Origin: Citricoccus alkalitolerans
Lineage (GTDB): Bacteria > Actinomycetota > Actinomycetes > Actinomycetales > Micrococcaceae
Direction: 5' to 3'
Assembly: GCF_039528175.1 (NCBI RefSeq)
Contig: NZ_BAAALH010000002.1
Coordinates: forward strand, 1,054,001 to 1,118,000
DNA length: 64,000 nucleotides
The notes beneath the pieces were generated by a model, which had not been told where the DNA came from, did not search any database, and was given only the letters and a program-made list of their open reading frames with translations. The position numbers and the translations under genes are program-made. Position 1 is the first letter of the stretch. Each line of letters begins with the position of its first letter. This document shows positions 34,083 through 42,102 of the stretch, one piece after another.

Positions 34083-35759
34083 ATGGACCAGTTGAACCTC
34101 CTGTTCGAGGGTTTCGGCGCCGCCCTCACCCCGATCAACCTGCTGTGGGTACTGATCGGCGCCCTGTTGGGCACCGCCGTCGGTGTGCTGCCTGGCCTGG
34201 GCTCATCGATGGCCGTTGCCCTGCTGCTGCCCATCACCTTCACGCTGGACCCGACCGCAGCGTTCATCATGTTCGCCGGCGTCTACTTCGGTGGCCTCTT
34301 CGGTGACTCCACCGCCGGGATCCTGCTGAACACCCCCGGCAACTCCGCGGCCATTGCCGGTTCGTTCGAAGGGCACCGGATGGCCAAGGACGGCCGGGCC
34401 GCCAAGGCGCTGGCGACGGCCGCCGTCGGCGCCTTCGTGGGTGGCCTGATCGCCACTACCCTGGTGGTGTTCTTCGCACCCCTCCTCGTCAAGATGGCCA
34501 CCGCCTTCGGTCCGGCCGAGTACTTCGCTCTGGCGGTGTTCGCCTTCCTGGCGATCTCCTCTGTGGTCTCCGAGTCCGTGGTGAAGGGCCTGGGTGCCCT
34601 CGGCATCGGCCTGGTCCTGGCCATGGTGGGTGTGGACGGCCCCTCCGGCACGGTCCGGTACACCCTCGGGATGCCGCAGCTGTTCGACGGCATCTCGATC
34701 GTGGTGATCACCGTGGGTCTGTTGGCCCTCGGCGAGGTGCTGCACATCGCCGGCCGCATCCACCGGGATCCCGCCATGGAGCGGATCGGCACCAACGGCC
34801 GGGCCCGGCTGGAACGCTCGGACGTCCGCAAGGCCCTCCCGGCCTGGCTCCGTGGAACCGCCTTCGGCGTGCCCTTCGGGATCATCCCCGCCGGCGGGGC
34901 CGAGGTCCCCACGTTCCTGGCCTACGGCACCGAGAAGCGCCTGGCCAAGCGCCGAGGAGACCAGGAGTTCGGCTCGACCGGCTCCATCCGCGGTGTGGCC
35001 GCTCCCGAGGCCGCGGGCAACGCGACCGCCGGTACCGCCATGGGCGCCCTGCTCGCGCTCGGCCTGCCCACCTCCGCCACCGCGGCGATCATGCTGGCCG
35101 CCTTCCAGCAGTACGGCATGCAGCCCGGCCCCCTGCTCTTCGAGCGCAGCGGTGAACTGGTCTGGACCCTGCTGGCCTCACTGTTCATCGGCCTGGTGGT
35201 CCTGGTCATTCTGAACATGCAGTTCGCGGTGATGTGGGCCAAGCTGCTGTTGATCCCGCGCCACTACCTCTACGCCGGCATCACGGTGCTGTCCATGCTG
35301 GGCGTGTACGCCATCAGTTCCTCGACCCTGGACCTCTGGGTGCTCCTGGTGATCGGCCTGCTGGGCTTCGTGATGCGGCGCTACCAGTTCCCGCTGGCCC
35401 CTGTGCTGATCGCCGTGGTCCTCGGACCGCTGGCGGAGACCGAGCTGCGCCGCGCGCTGACCGTCTCCGAAGGGGACGTGTCCGTCCTGGTCTCCAGCCC
35501 CGTCACCGTGATCCTGTACTCCGTGCTGGTCCTGGCCCTCGCGGTCAGCGCCGTGCAGCACGTGCGTCACCGCCGCCAGAAGGCGGCCGCCGCGCTGGGC
35601 GGCACCGGTGAGGGGCCCGAGGGCGGCTCCGGCGGGCCTGGCGGCTCCGGCGGGGAGCCGGTGGCCCCCTCAGGACCGACCGGTTCGACGGTTGCGACCG
35701 GCGGCTCCGGACCGTCCGGCACCGCCGAGGAGACCGAGAAGATGGCGACCCGGCTCTAG
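34083..35759 (+). CDS. tctA: Tripartite tricarboxylate transporter large permease (TctA)
   Basis: A 558-residue membrane permease. Signature segments are VGVLPGLGSSMAVALLLP near the N-terminus and GAEVPTFLAYG and TAGTAMGALLALGLPTSA in the second half. Its first ten or so membrane helices fit TctA. The last 50 residues are a Gly/Ser/Pro/Thr-rich cytoplasmic tail, longer than usual. It completes a sodium- or proton-driven secondary uptake system with TctB and TctC. Confidence 0.95.
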   Translation: MDQLNLLFEGFGAALTPINLLWVLIGALLGTAVGVLPGLGSSMAVALLLPITFTLDPTAAFIMFAGVYFGGLFGDSTAGILLNTPGNSAAIAGSFEGHRMAKDGRAAKALATAAVGAFVGGLIATTLVVFFAPLLVKMATAFGPAEYFALAVFAFLAISSVVSESVVKGLGALGIGLVLAMVGVDGPSGTVRYTLGMPQLFDGISIVVITVGLLALGEVLHIAGRIHRDPAMERIGTNGRARLERSDVRKALPAWLRGTAFGVPFGIIPAGGAEVPTFLAYGTEKRLAKRRGDQEFGSTGSIRGVAAPEAAGNATAGTAMGALLALGLPTSATAAIMLAAFQQYGMQPGPLLFERSGELVWTLLASLFIGLVVLVILNMQFAVMWAKLLLIPRHYLYAGITVLSMLGVYAISSSTLDLWVLLVIGLLGFVMRRYQFPLAPVLIAVVLGPLAETELRRALTVSEGDVSVLVSSPVTVILYSVLVLALAVSAVQHVRHRRQKAAAALGGTGEGPEGGSGGPGGSGGEPVAPSGPTGSTVATGGSGPSGTAEETEKMATRL

Positions 35760-35973
35760 CACTCGTTCCCTGCGGATCACTTCCGCGCACGTCGTGCGCC
35801 ACTGCGTCCCTCCGGTTCCGACCGGTGGGGCGCGGTGGTGTCTCCGCGGTGGTCTGGGCGCAACGGGTGATAGGTTCCCGCGCAGGGCCGGACATCACCC
35901 GAGGACCTTCGGAGTCCGGAGGGCGCGCGGCAGCGCGAGGGAACACCAGCACGAGTAGACACCAGGAGGAGCG
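35760..35973 (+). promoter_or_regulatory. Structured region before the serine hydrolase pair
   Basis: This 214-bp stretch contains several inverted repeats: gcgcac-gtc-gtgcgc (35785-35799), ccggt-tccg-accgg (about 35813-35826) and a ccggac...gtccgg pair (about 35887-35920). The first may end the tct operon and the last may be a leader hairpin. A strong AGGAGGA ribosome site leads into the GTG at 35974. Confidence 0.45.
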
Positions 35974-36990
35974 GTGGACACATCACTGCCGAGTCAGGAT
36001 CGTCTCTTCGCCGTGGAGCGTCGCCTTGGCACTTTCCTGCAAGACCAGCCCTTCTCCGTGTCCTGGCGCATCGTCCCGCTCGTCGGGGTCGTCCCGGCCG
36101 GTGGCGCAGCGGCCCAACGTTCCGGCGCGGGTGCCCTGCCGGTCGCCGGCGCAGTGCGCGCCATCGGTGACGGCGCGGACACGGTGGTGCCCTCCTTCTC
36201 CACGCGTAAGGTGAGCATCCTCTGCGCCGTACTCGCGCTCGCCCGTGCCGGCCGGCTGGATCTCGAGCAGCGGCACACGATCACCGAGGCGCACCGCGAC
36301 GGCGTGCAGGCCGGCATCATGCGCATTCTCAGCGCCGGGCTCGATCTGACGCTGGTGGACTGCCTAACGCAGATGATGTGCACCTCGGACAACATCTGCA
36401 CCCAGCTGGTCTTCGAAGCCATCGGAGCGGCCGTGGCCGGCGAGGCGGCGGATGATGCGGCACCAGAGCGCGAGTCGCTGCAGTACGTCAACGACTACTG
36501 CGCCTGGGCCGGGATGCGCTCCACCCTCCACCGTGAGGTCTTCCCGCGCACCGGTGACCTCGCCTGGCATCACTCGATCGACGGGCTCACTGTCACCACC
36601 GCCGCTGACCAGGCCCACCTGCTGGCGTTGATCGGATCCGGTGCCGGTGGAGGTCCAGCGGCCGTCAGGGCCGCCGCCCGGCTCCAGCTCCATCCCGAAG
36701 ACTGCCGCCGGATCATCGGCCTCATGCGGGGCATCTACACGCCTCGCCTCGGTGCCGCGACCACGCGCATCAGTTTCGCGGAGAAGAACGGCCGCGGCCT
36801 GCGCTCACTGTCCCAGGTGGGGCTGGCGCTGGACGCGCGCGGGATGCCACTGGCCGCCGTCGCGGTCTATGCCGAAACCATCCCCACCGCCCTGCCGGAC
36901 GGGGTGCCGGGCCGCAACGCCGTCTTCACCGCCTTCGCCGAGATCGGCCGCGCGATCGAGGACTGGGCCGTGCCCGTGGTCACAGCGTGA
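35974..36990 (+). CDS. Beta-lactamase-fold serine hydrolase (class A-like motifs)
   Basis: A 338-residue protein with penicillin-recognising motifs: S76-T-R-K79 (nucleophile and base, FSTRK), S138-D-N140 (CTSDN) and a later K-N-G in place of KTG (AEKNGRG). There is no signal peptide, so it appears cytoplasmic, unlike true beta-lactamases. It may act as an amidase, esterase or peptidase. GTG start with AGGAGGA. Its stop overlaps the start of a homologous but motif-less partner, implying a heteromeric complex. Confidence in the fold is good; the substrate is unknown. Confidence 0.78.
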   Translation: MDTSLPSQDRLFAVERRLGTFLQDQPFSVSWRIVPLVGVVPAGGAAAQRSGAGALPVAGAVRAIGDGADTVVPSFSTRKVSILCAVLALARAGRLDLEQRHTITEAHRDGVQAGIMRILSAGLDLTLVDCLTQMMCTSDNICTQLVFEAIGAAVAGEAADDAAPERESLQYVNDYCAWAGMRSTLHREVFPRTGDLAWHHSIDGLTVTTAADQAHLLALIGSGAGGGPAAVRAAARLQLHPEDCRRIIGLMRGIYTPRLGAATTRISFAEKNGRGLRSLSQVGLALDARGMPLAAVAVYAETIPTALPDGVPGRNAVFTAFAEIGRAIEDWAVPVVTA

Positions 36991-37913
36991 GCCGGCTGCC
37001 CGCCGTGCGTGCTGTACGCCTCGCTGACATCCCGGCGGCGTACCCTCAGCTATGCTTCGCCGCCCGGTTCTCGGACGGCAGCGAGTACTCGCACGACGCC
37101 GGCACCCGCCATCCGCTAGCCGGCACCGGCACGCTGGTGTTCGCCGCGGCGGTGGCCCGGTGGGCCGAGTCCGATCCGGGGCTGCTGGGGGAGCGGCTCA
37201 CCCTGACCGCCGACCATCGCAGGGCATCCCGGACGGGCACCCTGCGGAGGATGGACAGTGAGCTGCGGCTGACGGTGGATGACGCGTTGTCCCTCATCGT
37301 GGGGACGGGCGATGGTGCGTGCCTCCAGGCGGTGCTCGAGTTCCTGGCGGGCCGGGGTGTCGACTTGCTGGAGGTGGCCGGCACGCTGATCGGAGACTGG
37401 AACCTGGCAGACACCGAGATCACAGGATTCGAGCCGGAGGCGGGTGTGACGACTCCGGCCGACCTGTGCACCGCCCTGTCCCGGTTGCCCGAACGGGTAC
37501 TGGGCTGGATGGGCGAGGTCTTCGAACCGGCTGGCCTGGCCAGTGCGCTGCCGGGCTTCGGACCACGGACGGTCCCGCACCACACCGTGGCCGGGTGGGA
37601 ATCGGCCGGCAACCTGAGCGGTGAGGCAACCGGAGACCGGCCACGGTCGGGATTCGCCTCGGTCCTCGTCCTGCCCGGTGCTGACGGGCGGCTCCCCGGC
37701 GGCGAGGCTGAGGATGCGGACGGGTGCGCGGACGCTGGGGCTGGCGCCGCCGTCGTCGCGGCCTATCGTCCGGCGCTCCACCGGGACGGCGCGGCCGTCA
37801 CGCCTCTGGAGGCGTCCACCGCCTTGGGCACGCTCGGGCTGTCCGTCTGGCGAGGCTGGACCGGGCTGGAGCAGCCGCTGCCCGCACCGCAGGCCACACT
37901 CCCATCCACCTGA
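36987..37913 (+). CDS. Degenerate paralogue of the serine hydrolase
   Basis: A 308-residue protein starting at a GTG that overlaps the previous stop. It aligns by eye with the upstream hydrolase across the helices around the active site, but STRK is replaced by GTGT (47-50) and SDN by GDG (108-110). Both catalytic Ser and Lys are therefore lost. The reading frame is intact and well coded, so this looks like a retained non-catalytic partner rather than a decaying gene. The C-terminal half is Gly/Asp-rich. Confidence 0.65.
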   Translation: MSRLPAVRAVRLADIPAAYPQLCFAARFSDGSEYSHDAGTRHPLAGTGTLVFAAAVARWAESDPGLLGERLTLTADHRRASRTGTLRRMDSELRLTVDDALSLIVGTGDGACLQAVLEFLAGRGVDLLEVAGTLIGDWNLADTEITGFEPEAGVTTPADLCTALSRLPERVLGWMGEVFEPAGLASALPGFGPRTVPHHTVAGWESAGNLSGEATGDRPRSGFASVLVLPGADGRLPGGEAEDADGCADAGAGAAVVAAYRPALHRDGAAVTPLEASTALGTLGLSVWRGWTGLEQPLPAPQATLPST

Positions 37914-37998
37914 AGGGGGGCTGGCAAGGCCCTGTGCATCCGCCGTCTCACCGGCAGGCCGTTTGACGCGACCACACTGGCGAGGAAGCCTTGAAGGA

Positions 37999-38670
37999 AT
38001 GACCAGAGCCAACGAGGTGAAGACGCCCGAGGAACGCGCCGCCGAGGCCTTGGCTGCCCGGAGTGGCCACGAGGAGCCCTGCGGTGTCGAGTGGCAACGG
38101 GCGGGAGGGCCCTTCCGCCCTGCGGCCAGTGGCTCCACGCCGCCTGCCTCCGCCACGCCGTCCGCTTCGTCCTCCCGGTCGTCCGCACCCACTCGCTCCA
38201 GTGCGAGAACCGAGGACTCGGATGCCAATGTGGTCCCCGTCCCGCAGCTGATCCGGGACACCGTGCTGCTACTGGCGCGGGTGGTCCTCGGTGTGGTGCT
38301 GGTGGCCCATGGGCTGCAGAAGGCGCTCCAGGGCGTGTCTGCCACCGCCCAGGGCCTCGGCGGCATGGGTATCCCGCTGCCGGAGGCCGCGGCCGTGATC
38401 ACGATGGCCGTGGAGATCGGTGGCGGCATGCTGCTCATCCTGGGGTTGCTGACACCGATCGCCGGAGTGCTGGCCGGGCTCGTGCTGGCCGGGGCAGTGG
38501 TGTTCGCCCACGTGAGCAATGGCCTCTTCGCCGCGGATGGCGGCTGGGAACTGGCCGCCGGGTTGGGTGTCGGTGCCCTGGTACTGGCCGTCGTTGGTCC
38601 AGGCCGGTTCAGCCTGGACCGGCTGCTGCTCCGCCGTCTGCGGGGCCCGGAAAGCCCGGCAGCGCCGTGA
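37999..38670 (+). CDS. DoxX family membrane protein
   Basis: A 223-residue protein. Its first 85 residues are a polar Ser/Ala/Pro-rich extension. The DoxX domain follows (RDTVLLLARVVLGVVLVAHGLQKAL, then GIPLPEAAAVITMAVEIGGGMLLILGL) with four transmembrane helices. DoxX proteins sit in the cytoplasmic membrane with redox or detoxification partners. The ATG at 37999 directly follows GAAGGA, so a later start is possible. Its last 62 bp overlap the convergent transducer-family gene. Confidence 0.82.
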   Translation: MTRANEVKTPEERAAEALAARSGHEEPCGVEWQRAGGPFRPAASGSTPPASATPSASSSRSSAPTRSSARTEDSDANVVPVPQLIRDTVLLLARVVLGVVLVAHGLQKALQGVSATAQGLGGMGIPLPEAAAVITMAVEIGGGMLLILGLLTPIAGVLAGLVLAGAVVFAHVSNGLFAADGGWELAAGLGVGALVLAVVGPGRFSLDRLLLRRLRGPESPAAP

Positions 38671-39088
38671 GCGCATAGTTTCCGCCACCGGTATCGAGCA
38701 AGAGCAACTGGGCCGTGACCGGGACATCTGAGGACACGGCCAGCCCATACGGCTGGCCCAGCGGCACGGCCTCCGGGTCGATGAGGTCGTTGATGCGAAC
38801 GTGTTTGACCCGCTGCGCCGGAACCGCGACCTCGTACGGGCCGACGGGATCCCGGTCCTCGTGGAACACCGTGAGCCGGACGCAGGCATCGCGGCTGGTC
38901 GCGTTGAGCAGGCACAGCACATTGCGGCTGGTGCACTCGGGTTCATGGCCTGTGCTGGTTGCGGGGACCAGCCCGGCCGGGAAGGTCCATGCGGTGTGGG
39001 CGGCCCTCTGCGATGCCTCGGGGTGAATCGAGGCACCCTCCCGAGTATTCGTCAGGGGGCCGGCTATGGGATCCGTCTGGCTGTCCAT
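38609..39088 (-). CDS. Sensory rhodopsin transducer family protein (ASRT-like)
   Basis: A 159-residue soluble protein of the Anabaena sensory rhodopsin transducer superfamily. The typical order is seen: HTAWTFPAGLVP, GHEPECTSRNVLCLLN, VRLTVFHEDRDPVGPYEVAVP, then HVRINDLIDPEAVPLGQPYG and SSDVPVTAQ. Members form small beta-sandwich multimers thought to bind small molecules, often sugars. No rhodopsin gene is in the window. The ATG overlaps the stop of the flavin oxidase gene (TGATG) with AAGGA upstream, so the two are co-translated. Confidence 0.85.
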   Translation of the reverse strand: MDSQTDPIAGPLTNTREGASIHPEASQRAAHTAWTFPAGLVPATSTGHEPECTSRNVLCLLNATSRDACVRLTVFHEDRDPVGPYEVAVPAQRVKHVRINDLIDPEAVPLGQPYGLAVSSDVPVTAQLLLLDTGGGNYALTALPGFPGPADGGAAAGPG

Positions 39089-40344
39089 CAGCGTTCCTTC
39101 CAGATCTCGGCGGCGGACGCCGACGGCGAGCTGGGCGTCCCTATGAGCAGTGCGCGGAGGTGGTCGTTCAGGAATACCCCGTCCGGATCGAGTTCACGGC
39201 GCCATCGGCCGAACTCCTCCCACTCCGGGTAGAGCGGAGCCAACCGCTCTGCGGTGGCCGAGTGCTTCTTGCCCCAATGAGGCCGCCCCTCGAAGCCACG
39301 CAACAGGGGTTCCATGTCGGAGAAGTAGTCCCGGTACGGCAGGGTGGCGTTGTGCAGAAGGGCGATCGTCATGGTCGGCCGGCCATTGGCCGTGCTGAGC
39401 ATCCCGCGATCCGGGGCGATGGTCCGGACCAGCACCCGCCAGCCCACGCGGTCCCGGTGCCGTTCCCGCACCCGCTGCCGCACCTGCCGGAAGGCCTCGA
39501 GCCCGGTGTCCAGCGGGATCATGTACTCCATCTCCTCGAACGGTATCTCACGCCGGTTCGGGATGATCTCGTAGGACGGCCCGGTCTCGTCCCGCTTCAG
39601 CCGCCCCGGTGGGAGCAGGTCCGGCTCCTGGCCGGGTTCGTTGAGCATGCGCACCTGGGCCAGGTCGCTGCGGGGATACCAGTAGAAGTCCATATTGCGG
39701 TTGCTCGCCACCAGTTCCGCATAGTGCTCCAGCACCCAGTCGATATGCGTCATCCAGTTCGTCCGGCGCAGCTCATAGGCTGGGCGGACCTGCAGGGTCA
39801 GGGACGTGAGGAACCCCAGCGATCCCAGGGACACCTGGACGGCCCGCAGGAGACTGTCGTCGCTGTCGCTGTCGTCTGACTCGGTGCCGAAGCGAACCAC
39901 CTCCCCGGTGCCGCTGACGAGGCGGCCCCCGACGAGCATCGAGGAGAGGTTGCCCAGGTCCCGGCCCGTCCCGTGGGTGCCCGTGGCGATGGCCCCGGCG
40001 ATCGCCTGGTAGTCCACATCCCCGAAGTTCTCCAGTCCCAGCCCGGCCTCGGCGAGCGCGGAGCCCAGGTCCGCGAGCCCGGTCCCGGGCAACACTGTCG
40101 CCAGCCCACGGTGCGGGTCCGTGGACACCACCCCGCTGAGACGATCCAGGCTTACGAGCGCACCGTCTGTGGCCACCAAGGCGGAAGAGGAGTGGCCGGA
40201 GCCCAGTGGCCGCAGTGCCTGGCCGCCACTCCGGGCCTGGCGGACCAGCCGGGCGACGTCGACCTCGTCGGCCGGGTAGTGCCAGGCTTCGGGCACACAG
40301 GAGACGCTTCCTGACCAGTTGGTGAAATTTCGCGTGGTATCCAT
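39088..40344 (-). CDS. FAD-linked sugar-lactone/alditol oxidase (ALO family)
   Basis: A 418-residue flavoprotein of the VAO/PCMH class. The N-terminal FAD domain shows RPLGSGHSSSALVATDGALVSLD, TVLPGTGLADL and GAIATGTHGTG. The C-terminal ALO cap ends with PHWGKKH, the conserved active-site segment. Family members oxidise aldono-lactones, gulonolactone or alditols with oxygen or quinone. The ATG at 40344 is chosen over upstream Met codons at 40353, 40356 and 40371; none has a strong ribosome site. It is the first gene of a two-gene unit with the ASRT-like gene. Confidence 0.88.
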   Translation of the reverse strand: MDTTRNFTNWSGSVSCVPEAWHYPADEVDVARLVRQARSGGQALRPLGSGHSSSALVATDGALVSLDRLSGVVSTDPHRGLATVLPGTGLADLGSALAEAGLGLENFGDVDYQAIAGAIATGTHGTGRDLGNLSSMLVGGRLVSGTGEVVRFGTESDDSDSDDSLLRAVQVSLGSLGFLTSLTLQVRPAYELRRTNWMTHIDWVLEHYAELVASNRNMDFYWYPRSDLAQVRMLNEPGQEPDLLPPGRLKRDETGPSYEIIPNRREIPFEEMEYMIPLDTGLEAFRQVRQRVRERHRDRVGWRVLVRTIAPDRGMLSTANGRPTMTIALLHNATLPYRDYFSDMEPLLRGFEGRPHWGKKHSATAERLAPLYPEWEEFGRWRRELDPDGVFLNDHLRALLIGTPSSPSASAAEIWKER

Positions 40345-40396
40345 CAGCCTCATCATGGCATCCAGGGTCACTGCGGGTGTAGAGGTGGGTGGGCCT

Positions 40397-41062
40397 TCAG
40401 TCCTCGATCACCAGGGGGAAGACGCTGAGGTAGAGGCGGACCCGGCGGGTCTCCTCACCGTCCGCGGCCTGCTCGGAGAGTGCGTCCGGGGCCGGTTCCG
40501 CATGGTCCAGCGCCTGCTCGTGGCGTTCGATCACGGACATGAGCTCCTCGCTCAGGGCCCGAGTCTGCCGGGCAGTCATGGTGCGGGTGCTGGAGGAGTC
40601 GATGGAGGCCCTGACCCATTCGGGATCGGCGTGGTTCTCCACGCTCAGCCACCGACCGAGGGCTTGCGCCCGCTGATTGAGGGTCGTCTGGAACAGGGCC
40701 TGGATGGCAGGACGGTTGGACTCGTCCTGCGATAGCTCGTAGGTCGGCACCGCGAACCCCACGGGCTTCCACCAGCGCTCCCGGCCGGAGCCCCGCCCGG
40801 TGTCCTCCTCCACGAAGCCGTGCTTCTCCAGCTGACGCAGGTGGTAACTGGTCTGCCCGGTGCTCTCGTTCAGGTGCTGGGCCATGGAGGTGGCCGTCGC
40901 CGTGCCGCGGTCCGTGAGGTAGGAGTACATCGCCATCCGCAGCGGGTGGGCGAATGCCTTCATGGCGCGTGCGTCGAGCGCCCGGGACGCGACCCCCGGC
41001 ATGGCGTCCTTGCCGACGACGGGATCAGGGGAATCGGGCACGGAGGTCTTGTCATCGGCCAT
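40397..41062 (-). CDS. Winged-helix (ArsR-like) transcriptional regulator
   Basis: A 221-residue DNA-binding protein. The winged helix lies at about 30-95 (AHPLRMAMYSYLTDRGTATATSMAQHL, then TSYHLRQLEKHGFVEE), with a helical C-terminal dimerisation or sensor region. Such regulators usually control a divergent transporter; here only a 62-codon frame is divergent. The ATG at 41062 lies one base from a tandem array of 14-bp repeats (41064-41119), suggesting strong autoregulation. A longer frame to 41110 would run through the array. Confidence 0.88.
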   Translation of the reverse strand: MADDKTSVPDSPDPVVGKDAMPGVASRALDARAMKAFAHPLRMAMYSYLTDRGTATATSMAQHLNESTGQTSYHLRQLEKHGFVEEDTGRGSGRERWWKPVGFAVPTYELSQDESNRPAIQALFQTTLNQRAQALGRWLSVENHADPEWVRASIDSSSTRTMTARQTRALSEELMSVIERHEQALDHAEPAPDALSEQAADGEETRRVRLYLSVFPLVIED

Positions 41063-41063
41063 G

Positions 41064-41119
41064 TGCAGAGCTACCTTTGCATAGACATCTTTGCAGAGAA
41101 ATCTCTGCATATACTTCTT
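41064..41119. repeat. Four tandem 14-bp repeats, probable operator array
   Basis: Units start at 41064, 41078, 41092 and 41106, each beginning TGCA and following TGCA(G/T)AG-N4-CT(T/C); the last unit is slightly degenerate. Each adjacent TGCA pair also delimits an 18-bp inverted element (TGCA-N10-TGCA). The array fills the gap between the regulator start (41062) and the divergent short frame (41137). Confidence 0.8.
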
Positions 41120-41136
41120 GGCAACAGTCTACGGAG

Positions 41137-41325
41137 ATGATGAGCATGCTGCGCCGCACCCCGAACGTCCTGCTCCCTCGGGCCGGCCGGTCCGAGTTGA
41201 AGCCCACACCGGACGCCGCCGAGACGGCCCCAGCCCCGTCGTGGTGGGACCTGCGCTCCGCGGATCTGACGGTCCAGCGGGTGCTGCGTGCCGGCGTCGT
41301 CGGTGGGGGACCGGGATTGCGATGA
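41137..41325 (+). CDS. Possible 62-residue protein divergent from the winged-helix regulator
   Basis: An ATG with ACGGAG just upstream opens a 62-codon frame: a basic N-terminus, a Pro/Ala-rich centre and a WWDLR segment. It has no recognised family and may be the remnant of a gene truncated by deletion, since such regulators usually face a full transporter. The position right after the repeat array is the main support. Confidence 0.35.
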   Translation: MMSMLRRTPNVLLPRAGRSELKPTPDAAETAPAPSWWDLRSADLTVQRVLRAGVVGGGPGLR

Positions 41326-41386
41326 CGTGGACTGTGACGACCGGTGCGCCGGGGCAGCTGGCACAGTGATCCTCAATCGCAGATCC

Positions 41387-41980
41387 TCAACCGCGGATCC
41401 GCTGGCGCGTGCGGTCGATGAGATCGTCGGCCTGGCCGATCAGGCGGTCGGCCTCGAGGATGTCCGCGCTGACCTGGGTGCGGGCGTCCTCGTCCTGGAG
41501 CGGCGCCAGGTCCGTCTCCAGGGTCGCCGCCGCGGCCACCAACGTCCCACGCACACAACCGAGCCCGGCCCCGACATCGCTGAGCACGTTCGCGTTGCAG
41601 TCCGCAAGGATATCCTCCGCGATCCGCAGGGCGGCACCGGAGGCCTCCACCAGGTCCCGCGGTGGCACGGCGGCTGCCCGGATCGCCTCCTGGATGCGCC
41701 GCGAGCGTTCCTGCCGGTCTCCATCCGTGTCCTTCGGCAGACCGAAGGCCTCGGAGACCCGGGCGAACGCCTGCTCGTCGTCATCAGACAGGGCGAGCGC
41801 GCGCGAGGCCAGCGTGGCTGCCCGCTCCGCCAGTTCCTCGTGGTCACTGAACCGGGCCGCCATGGCCAGCAGGCCGACTCCCTGGGCCAGCAGGAGGGCG
41901 CCGGTGGCCCCGCCTCCCGGCGTGGGCTCGCCGGAGGCCAGGCGGTTCACGTATCCCTCAATGCTCTCGTCTCGGATCAT
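41387..41980 (-). CDS. Cyclodeaminase/cyclohydrolase family protein (FTCD C-terminal-like)
   Basis: A 197-residue all-helical protein. The folate-site motif PTPGGGATGALLLAQGVGLLAMAARFS (about 20-46) and a mid-protein PPRDLVEASG match the formiminotransferase-cyclodeaminase C-terminal domain, whose enzymes act on formimino- or methenyl-tetrahydrofolate. Standalone forms of about 200 residues are common in bacteria. No folate neighbours are visible. Confidence 0.88.
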   Translation of the reverse strand: MIRDESIEGYVNRLASGEPTPGGGATGALLLAQGVGLLAMAARFSDHEELAERAATLASRALALSDDDEQAFARVSEAFGLPKDTDGDRQERSRRIQEAIRAAAVPPRDLVEASGAALRIAEDILADCNANVLSDVGAGLGCVRGTLVAAAATLETDLAPLQDEDARTQVSADILEADRLIGQADDLIDRTRQRIRG

Positions 41981-42102
41981 GGTCCGAGGCTAATCGGGCC
42001 CTGCGGTCCTGTCAGCATCCCTGGCTCCGGGTGGTTCTCAGGGTGGGATTCAGGGTTCTCCCTGACGGCATCCTGTCCGGGGGCCGCCGTAGACTCTCGG
42101 AC

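Noticed and set aside
35974..36990. Antibiotic-resistance beta-lactamase
   Set aside because: No signal peptide, KTG replaced by KNG, and coupling to a degenerate paralogue argue against a secreted beta-lactamase.
37621..37998. In-frame extension of the DoxX gene upstream of 37999
   Set aside because: It overlaps the C-terminus of the degenerate serine hydrolase gene and has no domain character.
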